From DATBHM01 sp963772375 (GTDB taxonomy: Bacteria > Actinomycetota > UBA4738 > JACQTL01), in NCBI GenBank assembly GCA_963772375.1, contig CAVYXG010000003.1, positions 1 to 26,614 of the forward strand: a stretch of 26,614 nucleotides of DNA, given 5' to 3'. The notes beneath the pieces were generated by a model. It was not told the origin of the DNA, ran no database searches, and saw nothing but the letters and a program-made list of their open reading frames with translations. The translations under genes and the position numbers were made by a program. Below are positions 1 to 6,605 of this stretch, one piece after another. Numbering within the stretch: position 1 is the stretch's first letter; the number at the start of each line of letters is the position of its first letter.

Positions 1-64
1 GCATGTCCTGGAGATCGCCGATCTGCATCCGCGCGAGTCTACGAGACGACCTCCGGGGCGCTCG

Positions 65-94
65 TTGTCCGGCCGTACGAGGCTGGCCTAGAGT
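65..94 (+). promoter_or_regulatory. Candidate promoter of the neocarzinostatin-like gene
   Basis: TTGTCC (65-70) and TAGAGT (89-94) are separated by 18 bases, a fair match to a housekeeping sigma-70 promoter. Transcription would start near 101, about 50 bases before the GTG start at 153. Positions 1-64 hold no gene I can support. This is a consensus match by eye only. Confidence 0.4.
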
Positions 95-152
95 GAAAAC
101 GTGCGGGCGCCGGCCCGTGCGTTCCGGCGAACTCGACCGACGGGGAGCTCGT

Positions 153-854
153 GTGACCGGAAACGTCCGACGACGGATCCAGAGGATCGTCGCGAGCGCC
201 CTCGGCGTTGCCGGGCTCGTCTGCATGCCACTCCTCGCATCGGCTGCGCCGCAGGGACCCGGGGTCCACGGCACCGAGTTCGTCGACGTGGTTCCGAGCA
301 ACCACCTCGCGGGGTCACCCAGCGTCGAGGTCTCGGGGAAGGGCTTCCCGCCGAACGCACAGCTCGCCGTCACCGAGTGTCTGGCGGTGTCGTCCGGCGC
401 GGACGATTGCGATCTCTCCACGGTCGATCTCGGCGTGTCTGCCGGGGGCGACGGGACGTTCGGTCCGGTGAAGTTCACGGTGCATCCGGAGATCCAGGTG
501 GGGAGCCGGCCGGGGACCGTGCAGTGCAAGACGGACGGATGCGCCCTCGGCGTCGGGACGTTGGACGGCACCTACGGGGGGAGCCACTGCCTGGGGTTCG
601 GCGGCGTCTGCCACGCGGCGCCGGCGACTCCGCCGCCGAGCAGCCCGGCAGCGACCTCGCCCGCCACCTCGCGGCCGTCGACCTCGGGGGCGGGTCCGAC
701 GACCGGCTCGACCCGGCCGGCTCCCACGTCGGGAGCAAGCGGCAGTTCCGGCGGCGGCTCGGGGACCCTGGTGGTCGTCGTGGTGGTAGTCGCCATGGTG
801 GTCGTGGTCGTGGTCGTGGTATTGGTGGTGCGCTCCCGACGAACACGGACCTGA
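153..854 (+). CDS. Secreted, membrane-anchored neocarzinostatin-like domain protein
   Basis: Predicted product is 233 residues. I chose GTG at 153 because GGGGAG lies 6 bases upstream and an Arg-rich signal peptide follows directly (residues 1 to about 31, cut near ASA/A); the longer frame back to position 3 adds an unlikely N-terminus. Residues about 40-155 look like the neocarzinostatin/enediyne-apoprotein immunoglobulin-like fold: a VEVSGKGFPPNA strand-turn motif, then Cys76 and Cys86 (10 apart) and Cys125 and Cys130 (5 apart), the same spacing as the two disulfides of neocarzinostatin (C37-C47, C88-C93). Two further Cys (146, 153) are extra. A Pro/Ser/Thr/Gly-rich linker (about 157-205) leads to an almost pure valine membrane segment (206-226) and a basic tail, so the domain should sit outside the cell, tethered by its C-terminus. 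Ligand and role are unknown; no enediyne synthesis genes are present. Confidence 0.8.
   Translation: MTGNVRRRIQRIVASALGVAGLVCMPLLASAAPQGPGVHGTEFVDVVPSNHLAGSPSVEVSGKGFPPNAQLAVTECLAVSSGADDCDLSTVDLGVSAGGDGTFGPVKFTVHPEIQVGSRPGTVQCKTDGCALGVGTLDGTYGGSHCLGFGGVCHAAPATPPPSSPAATSPATSRPSTSGAGPTTGSTRPAPTSGASGSSGGGSGTLVVVVVVVAMVVVVVVVVLVVRSRRTRT
768..830 (+). repeat. GTC/GTG low-complexity tract encoding a polyvaline membrane segment
   Basis: A run of GTG, GTC and a few other valine codons, broken only by single Leu, Ala and Met codons, encodes about 17 valines in 21 residues. It lies inside the neocarzinostatin-like gene and forms its C-terminal membrane anchor. The tract is a likely place for replication slippage and assembly error. 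Confidence 0.8.
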
Positions 855-967
855 CGCCGGCCGTCCCGTCCTCCACCACCGTTCCACTTCTCCAGCCTCC
901 GAGCCGGAGCGGCTCCGCAGACGGCCGGGCGCTGGCCCCCGGGCGCGAATGCCGGTCATAATCGCGC

Positions 968-982
968 GGGAGGTGCCATCTG
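968..982 (+). promoter_or_regulatory. Ribosome binding site in front of a CTG start codon
   Basis: GGGAGG (968-973) is followed after 6 bases by CTG (980-982), in frame with the flippase-glycosyltransferase gene. The frame has no ATG, GTG or TTG between the stop at 959-961 and ATG 1121, so this site decides the start. A CATAAT hexamer (957-962) just upstream resembles a -10 box, but no good -35 is seen. Confidence 0.5.
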
Positions 983-3349
983 GCGATCTCGTTCCGACGG
1001 TTCCGTGCCGGGGCGCGTGGCGGTTCGCGGGGACGCGGCGGTGACCGGGACTTCCGCGGCGCCGTCGTCTTCGCCCTCGCCTACGCGTGCACCGCGGCCA
1101 TCACCTATCTGTTCAACGCGATGGTCGGCAGGCGGCTGTCACCGACCGAATACGCGACCTTCGCTGCGCTGCTCGGGACCCTGCTCGCGCTGAACGGGCC
1201 CGGCACAGCCCTGTACGGCGGCGGCGCGATGTCGGCGGCCCGGAACGGGGAGATCCCCCGCACCCCGTGGCTGAGAGGCATGATCGCCGCCCTGGTGGTG
1301 GGGGCGAGCCTCGGGCTGGCGCCGGTCGACCCGACGCTGCGCGCGGTGGGGTGGTTCGCGGCAGCGGCGGCCATGCTCATGCTCGTCTCCTGGGCCCGGG
1401 GATTGCTGATCGGGTTCGGAAGGCTCGCCGTTGCGGGGGGGACGATGGTCGTGGAGGGCGTTGCCCGCATCACCCTCGCGCTCCTGCTGGTCACCGCCGG
1501 GTTCGGGCTTGTCGGGGCATCTGCGGGCCTCGCCGTCGGGGTCGCCATCGGCCTCGGACTGACCCGCGCGCTCATCCCGCGGCGCGGCGCACGGATCGCG
1601 AGCAGGGTGGCTCCCGAGGTCTGGATCTCGATCGTGGGGCTGGCGTTCGTGGGCTTGGCGCAATTCGTCGACGTGGTGGCCGTCCGGCTGGCCGGCGGAC
1701 CGAGGGTGGGCGCATACGCGGCGGCCTCCTCGCTCGCCCGCATCGCGATGTACGCACAGGCGCCGGCCGCGGCATACGCCGTCCGGCGGACCGCGGTCGC
1801 GGGCGCGGATCAGGCCGTACGGAAGATCGCGCTCCTCGCCCTGGTCCCCGCGGGGATCGCCGTCCTCGGGCTGGAGCTGTTCCCCCGGGCGATCCTCGAT
1901 GTCACGTACGGGGGGCGCTATCTCGACGCGACGGGGCCGGTCCGGGTGCTCACGCTCGCCATGGCCTTCGCCGGCGCGGTCACGGTGCTCATCAGCATGA
2001 TGCTCGGGGCCGGTCGGACGGCCTGGGTATGGTCCGCCTCGATCTTCTCGATCGCGGGCTCGATCCTGGTCTTCGCCGCGGCGGGGACTCCCGGGAACGC
2101 TGCGGTGGCGATGCTGTTGTCGCAGAGCCTCGTGCTGGCGGTCGTCCTCGAACATGCGCGGCGGCTGCTGGCGGCGACGCGTGGCGGCGCCGGTGGGGTG
2201 CTGTTCCTCAGCTGGCGCGACACGCTCCACCCGCAGGGCGGCGGGTCGGAGGTCTTCGTCGAGGAGATCGCCCGCCGGATGGCGGGAACCGGCCGCAGGG
2301 TGACGATCTTCTGCGCCGCACACCCGAACGCTCCCCGGGAGGAAACGGTCGACGGCGTCCGATTCGTCCGGAGGGGCTCGTGGCGGACGGTGTATTTGTG
2401 GGCCGCCCTGTATCACGTCACGGGGCGCTTCGGACCGCACGACGTCGTGGTCGACGTACAGAACGCGGTCCCGTTCCTCTCGCCCGCCTACTGCGGCCGC
2501 CGGGTGGTGGTCCTCGTTCACCACGTCCACCGCGAACAGTGGCGGATCCTGTTCGGGCCGCGCGTCGCGCGGCTCGGATGGTGGGTCGAATCGAGGCTGG
2601 CGCCGTGGGTGTACCGCCGGGCCTCCTACGTCACCGTGTCGGAGGCCTCCCGAGCCGACCTGGTCGCGCTGGGGATCGACGGGTCGCGGATCCGGGTCGT
2701 CCACAACGGAGCGCGGACCGGGCGGGCGGATGCGGTCGATTTCGTCCTCCCGCGGACCCCGGAGCCGTCCGTCATCTACCTCGGCCGGCTCGTGCCCCAC
2801 AAGCGGGTGGACTGGGTCCTGGAGGCCGCCGCACGCCTCCGCGGCGAATTCCCGACGCTCACGGTTCGCGTGGTGGGCCGGGGGACGTGGGAACCCCAGC
2901 TCCGCCGGATCGCGAACGAGCTCGGGATCGCCCACGCCGTCTCGTTCGAAGGCTTCGTCGACGAGGCCACGAAGCACCGGTTCCTGGCCGAATCCTGGGT
3001 GATCGCACTGCCATCGGTCAAGGAGGGATGGGGGCTCTCCGTGGCCGAGGCGGCGCTGCACGAGACGCCGGCCGTCGCGACGCCGGCGGGCGGGCTCAGC
3101 GAGTCCGTCGTCGACGGCTCCACCGGATTGCTGGGGGACGACCTGGAGGAGTTCACCGCGGCGATGCGTCGGCTGATCGGCTCGCCGGAGCTCCGGGCCA
3201 CGCTCGGCGCGAATGCCCGCGCGCGGATGGAGTCGTTCAGCTGGGAGGGGTCGGCGACGACGTTCGCCGAGGTCCTCGACGCGATTCCGGTGCGGGTGAA
3301 CGATGGCGCGGGCACCGTCATCCCCGTCGCCGAGGTGGAACGAACCTGA
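980..3349 (+). CDS. Flippase (Wzx/MATE-like) fused to GT4 glycosyltransferase
   Basis: Predicted product is 789 residues from CTG 980, or 742 from ATG 1121. Residues 1 to about 395 form a polytopic membrane domain resembling polysaccharide flippases. Its first helix (FALAYACTAAITYLF, then GRRLSPTEYATFAALLG) lies before or across ATG 1121, so the shorter form would lose most of helix 1; this is why I prefer the upstream start. Residues about 405-775 form a retaining GT4 (GT-B fold) glycosyltransferase: N-terminal QGGGSE loop, GRLVPHKR donor-site motif near 600-610, and the EX7E motif at Glu682 and Glu690 (EGWGLSVAE). The flippase half would move lipid-linked glycan across the membrane, and the GT4 half would add a sugar on the cytoplasmic side. 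It is convergent with the minus-strand operon, 44 bases away. Donor and acceptor cannot be told from sequence. Confidence 0.85.
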   Translation: MAISFRRFRAGARGGSRGRGGDRDFRGAVVFALAYACTAAITYLFNAMVGRRLSPTEYATFAALLGTLLALNGPGTALYGGGAMSAARNGEIPRTPWLRGMIAALVVGASLGLAPVDPTLRAVGWFAAAAAMLMLVSWARGLLIGFGRLAVAGGTMVVEGVARITLALLLVTAGFGLVGASAGLAVGVAIGLGLTRALIPRRGARIASRVAPEVWISIVGLAFVGLAQFVDVVAVRLAGGPRVGAYAAASSLARIAMYAQAPAAAYAVRRTAVAGADQAVRKIALLALVPAGIAVLGLELFPRAILDVTYGGRYLDATGPVRVLTLAMAFAGAVTVLISMMLGAGRTAWVWSASIFSIAGSILVFAAAGTPGNAAVAMLLSQSLVLAVVLEHARRLLAATRGGAGGVLFLSWRDTLHPQGGGSEVFVEEIARRMAGTGRRVTIFCAAHPNAPREETVDGVRFVRRGSWRTVYLWAALYHVTGRFGPHDVVVDVQNAVPFLSPAYCGRRVVVLVHHVHREQWRILFGPRVARLGWWVESRLAPWVYRRASYVTVSEASRADLVALGIDGSRIRVVHNGARTGRADAVDFVLPRTPEPSVIYLGRLVPHKRVDWVLEAAARLRGEFPTLTVRVVGRGTWEPQLRRIANELGIAHAVSFEGFVDEATKHRFLAESWVIALPSVKEGWGLSVAEAALHETPAVATPAGGLSESVVDGSTGLLGDDLEEFTAAMRRLIGSPELRATLGANARARMESFSWEGSATTFAEVLDAIPVRVNDGAGTVIPVAEVERT

Positions 3350-3393
3350 TCGAATCCGGGCCGCGGACCGACGTCGCGCGAGGACGGGTCAGG

Positions 3394-3543
3394 CTACCTC
3401 GGTCCCGGGGAGGGCGAGCCGTATTCGAACTTAGGGCCGCTGGCGCCGGCCGAAGGGTTCTGGCTGACGACGATCAGGAAGGCCGCGAAGAAGGCGAGCA
3501 GCAGTGCGAGCAAACCCGCCAGCGTCAGCATCCGGTAGTTCAT
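3394..3543 (-). CDS. Small single-pass membrane peptide (49 residues)
   Basis: ATG at 3543 overlaps the TGA of the upstream membrane-protein gene as ATGA (3540-3543), which suggests translational coupling, and a GGAGG lies about 10 bases before it. The peptide has a short MNYR start, one hydrophobic helix (about residues 5-27, rich in Leu, Ala, Phe) and a polar tail of Ser, Pro and Gly. It is the last gene of the minus-strand run, 44 bases from the convergent flippase gene. I recognise no family. Position and topology suggest an accessory subunit or stabiliser of the large membrane protein, but that is inference; an accidental frame is less likely given the clean helix and coupling. Confidence 0.6.
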   Translation of the reverse strand: MNYRMLTLAGLLALLLAFFAAFLIVVSQNPSAGASGPKFEYGSPSPGPR

Positions 3544-5507
3544 CGCGGTCGCGCCTCCGCGTCCAGACTCGTGGTGGCGAGCATAACAGGCGTTCCGGCC
3601 TCGGCGCCATCGCCGGGTGCCGTCGTCGGGTGGGGGTCGGCAACGCCGCCCGGCTGGCCGGCGGGTGGTGCCGGCCCCATCTGATCGGCCGTCGGCGTCG
3701 CGGGCGCGTGCGCCCGGCGTCGTGACCGCAGCGCCGCACCGGCGGCGAGCACCACGACCACCGCGCCCACCGCGCCGCCCGCGGCCACGGGCGCCCAGGG
3801 TGTTCGGTCGAGCTGCGGCATCGTCACGGGGCCGGGGACCCGTGCGAGTGTGAGATCGCCGGTCCGAAGCACGGGCCGCAGTCCGGCGAGCCGGGAGGGA
3901 TCGCCCGTGGGGTCGGGGATGTGGAAGGCGAGGACGTATCGGATGCCGAGACCGGCGAGGCTGCCGGCGAGGGGCCCCGAGCCCCCCGCCACCGGGGCGG
4001 CGAGTCGGGACCAGGCATCCTCCCCCGGTACCGTCCGGCCGTCGACCTCGAGCGCGGTGGCGGCCACGACGTGCCGTGAGAAGTACCACCCGGCGGGCTG
4101 GTGCACCGTGGCGCCCGGGTTCCAGTCGAAGGGGAGGTACGCGTGCCAGGGCAGCACGAGGATCGCTCCCAGGGCGGAGTCCGCCCGCGTGATGCGTTCG
4201 ACCCGCGACCACGAGTCGGGATAGGAGACCGTGTGCAGACGCCCGCCTGCGGCCCAGGCCAGGGTGGGGGCCATCGCGATCGGCAGGAGCGACGCCACGA
4301 TGACCGCGCTTCGGGCGACGCGATCCCGGCCGGCGACGGCGAGCGCCAGCCGGTCGACTCCGAGCCCGAATGTGATCGCGAGCAGCAGCGCCCACGGGAT
4401 CACGAACTTCTGCGAGTCCCGGAGGAACCCCGCCGCGGCCGAAGTCCCCGCGATCCATCGCATGAGCCCGGCCGTCGGCGGGAACCACGGCGCAGCGGCC
4501 AGCGCCACCCCGGCGATCGCCGCTGCCACCAGCCCGCGGCGGGCTCCCGTGGGCCAGGCCGCTCGGAACCGCCGGACTCCTCCGATCGCGATCACCACGA
4601 TCAGGACGAACGCCGGGATCCAGGCGATCGTGGTCCGGCCCGGCGGCGCGAGGTCGCCCCGCCAGATCCCTCCGAGCGACACGAGACTCCCGAACGTCCC
4701 GAGTGGGGAATCGGATCCCGCCCGGAACAACTCGACGCCGAGCGCGGAACGCGCCGGCTGAGACGGATGGAGCAGCGCCGGCACCAGCCAGACCAGGTTC
4801 ACGGCCACGAACCCCGCGATCACGCGCGCGACACGGCCACGGGGCTCGGCGGATCCGCCCGCGGACGCCCCCGGGCTGGTGCCTCGCTCCGGGGGCGGCC
4901 ACATGGCCACGATCAGTGCGATGGCTCCCCCGAGCAGGCCCAGATACGGGCTGGCGAGCGTGAGGCCGGCCAGCGCCAGCACGAGCCGGGCACTCGAGCC
5001 GGGGGTTCGCGCCCGCCAGTGGACGGCCGCGGACACGGCCCACGGGAGGACCGCGTATCCGAGCAGCAGGGACCACTGTCCGAGGAGGAGGCGCTCGTAG
5101 GTCATGGGGTTCCACGCGTAGAGCACGCCCGCTGCGATACGTCCCACGTTCCGCTCCGCCGGCGCCAGATTCGCTGCTCCCAGCCCCGCCAGCATGAAGA
5201 TGCCGAACAGGACGGCCTTCTGGACGACGGCTCCGCCGACGATCCACGAGAGCCCGGCGACCCACGCCTCGGTCGGGACCGTGCGGGGATAGATCCCGGA
5301 CAGCCCGACCAGGTCGGCCGTGAAGTGGGGATGCGGCACGAACACCATGTCGTAGACCAGCGTGAAGCCCGGGGACAGCAGCGGCGCCACCACGACGAGG
5401 GCGAGCGCTGCCATGCAGATGCCGACCGGATGGCCGGCCACGGCTCGGCGAAGCCAGGTCACGACGCCGGCCAGGCTACTCCTGGTGGATCGCCCTGGGG
5501 GTGCCAC
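3540..5507 (-). CDS. Large polytopic membrane protein, probable GT-C-type glycosyltransferase
   Basis: Predicted product is 655 residues, starting at GTG 5507 with GGAG 4 bases upstream. After a short basic N-terminus, helix 1 (about 30-52) is followed by an acidic loop (LVYDMVFVP), where GT-C enzymes carry their catalytic Asp/Glu. About ten more hydrophobic segments follow, with a conserved-looking YAWNPMTYERLLLGQW stretch, then an extracytoplasmic region (about 425-570) containing LVLPWHAYLPFDWNPG, a last helix (about 575-595) and a Pro/Ala-rich cytoplasmic tail. This suits a polyprenyl-phosphate-sugar-dependent enzyme acting outside the membrane, but the acceptor is unknown and the GT-C call rests on topology plus the acidic loop. 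The gene is 36 bases downstream of the DUF3068 gene and coupled to the 49-residue peptide. Confidence 0.75.
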   Translation of the reverse strand: MAPPGRSTRSSLAGVVTWLRRAVAGHPVGICMAALALVVVAPLLSPGFTLVYDMVFVPHPHFTADLVGLSGIYPRTVPTEAWVAGLSWIVGGAVVQKAVLFGIFMLAGLGAANLAPAERNVGRIAAGVLYAWNPMTYERLLLGQWSLLLGYAVLPWAVSAAVHWRARTPGSSARLVLALAGLTLASPYLGLLGGAIALIVAMWPPPERGTSPGASAGGSAEPRGRVARVIAGFVAVNLVWLVPALLHPSQPARSALGVELFRAGSDSPLGTFGSLVSLGGIWRGDLAPPGRTTIAWIPAFVLIVVIAIGGVRRFRAAWPTGARRGLVAAAIAGVALAAAPWFPPTAGLMRWIAGTSAAAGFLRDSQKFVIPWALLLAITFGLGVDRLALAVAGRDRVARSAVIVASLLPIAMAPTLAWAAGGRLHTVSYPDSWSRVERITRADSALGAILVLPWHAYLPFDWNPGATVHQPAGWYFSRHVVAATALEVDGRTVPGEDAWSRLAAPVAGGSGPLAGSLAGLGIRYVLAFHIPDPTGDPSRLAGLRPVLRTGDLTLARVPGPVTMPQLDRTPWAPVAAGGAVGAVVVVLAAGAALRSRRRAHAPATPTADQMGPAPPAGQPGGVADPHPTTAPGDGAEAGTPVMLATTSLDAEARPR

Positions 5508-5543
5508 ACCGCTCCGCCGGGGGCGTGCGGCGCGGGCGCCGGC

Positions 5544-6482
5544 TCACGCGGGAACCGGTTTCGGCGTGGCCGCCGCGGGCGCCTTCTTCTCGGCGGCGGG
5601 CGGCTTCCGCAGGAGGAACACGGCCAGCACGGTGAGCCCGATGCCGAGGACGAGACTGACGATCGGGATCGTCACCTTGAGCATGTGGAGCTGATCCTTC
5701 GCGTTCTTCGCGTCGCTGCTCAGCTTGGCCACGGTCTCCGGCGTGTAGGTGACCTGCAGATCGGCGAGCGCGAGCACCTTCTGCCCGTTCGACGCCGCCC
5801 ACTGTTGGACGTGCCGGGACCCCTTGATGATCGCCCCGGTCGTCGGCTCCACCCAGGCGAGCGTCGAAGCGTCGTACATCCGGTCGGCGGTGGCCAGACC
5901 CTTGCCCTCCGGGCTGATGTAGGAGGCCGGGATGTCGATGGTCCCGATCTTGTACGGCCCCGACTCGGACTCGAACACGTACGCCTGCAGGCCGTCGACG
6001 GTGTCCGTCCGCACGTACTTCGCGGGGAACGCCCTGTTCGCGGAGTTGTCCCACAGCGGATACGTCTGCTGCTGGGTGTCGAACGGGAACTTCAACTCGA
6101 CCCCGGTGTGCACCGGCTTCTCTCCACAGCAGTGCTCCGCGTACCCCGTCGAGCGGTTCATGGCGAACACCTCCTGGTCGTAGTCGATCGACTCGCCGGT
6201 GGCGAGGACGACCAGGTGCTGCCCGTAATCGATCACGACGACATCGGAGGTCGATTCAGACGGGTCCCCCTTGTAGCGCTCGATGCTCTGCAGGGGTGTG
6301 GGGCCGAGGTACTGCAGCTTCGTGGCGCTGAAGTAGTTGCCGACCCCGTCCGAGATGACCGTGTTGTCCACGTCGGTGGGGGTCTTCTCCACGCGGGGGA
6401 CCGTGTACAGGAGCAGGAACGGGACAAGGAAGATGAGCATCAGCCCGATCACGAAAGCCACGTATCCGAAGACCCGCCTCAT
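5544..6482 (-). CDS. DUF3068 / PorA-family membrane-anchored protein
   Basis: Predicted product is 312 residues. I start at ATG 6482, right after a GGGGGG ribosome binding site and at the beginning of helix 1; an ATG 13 codons upstream lacks these. Helix 1 covers about residues 5-27, a large extracytoplasmic domain runs to about 262, and a second helix (about 265-290) ends in a Lys/Ala/Pro-rich tail, the layout of DUF3068 (named PorA family in databases). Recognisable features are the post-helix VPRVEKTPTDVD segment, a CC pair near residue 117, and WVEPTTGAIIKG near the end of the domain. Members are widespread in actinobacteria, and the porin name is not proof of pore activity. It sits between a secreted sulfatase and a GT-C-like protein, so a role in the cell envelope is likely. 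Confidence 0.85.
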   Translation of the reverse strand: MRRVFGYVAFVIGLMLIFLVPFLLLYTVPRVEKTPTDVDNTVISDGVGNYFSATKLQYLGPTPLQSIERYKGDPSESTSDVVVIDYGQHLVVLATGESIDYDQEVFAMNRSTGYAEHCCGEKPVHTGVELKFPFDTQQQTYPLWDNSANRAFPAKYVRTDTVDGLQAYVFESESGPYKIGTIDIPASYISPEGKGLATADRMYDASTLAWVEPTTGAIIKGSRHVQQWAASNGQKVLALADLQVTYTPETVAKLSSDAKNAKDQLHMLKVTIPIVSLVLGIGLTVLAVFLLRKPPAAEKKAPAAATPKPVPA

Positions 6483-6605
6483 CGACCCCCCTGTGTCGGC
6501 GCGAAGGATACCCCACGACACCCTCCGGAACGAACGTGCGCCGGGAGTCCGGGCGAGGCGGACGACGGGTTGCAGTGCCGCGTCTGCCCTGTCGCGGTGA
6601 GCGTC

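Noticed and set aside
911..924. Inverted repeat near 905-918 as a terminator after the first gene
   Set aside because: The stem is about five base pairs with no T-run after it.
315..959. Minus-strand frame with a His/Asp-rich stretch resembling a metal-binding protein
   Set aside because: The His/Asp run is just the antisense reading of the GTC/GTG valine tract of the neocarzinostatin-like gene.
1087..3684. 865-codon open frame on the plus strand
   Set aside because: A shifted-frame shadow of the flippase-glycosyltransferase gene, dominated by Arg and Gly.
6505..6510. TATCCT on the minus strand as a -10 box for the DUF3068 gene
   Set aside because: No acceptable -35 at the right distance; left as a bare possibility in the 123-base gap.
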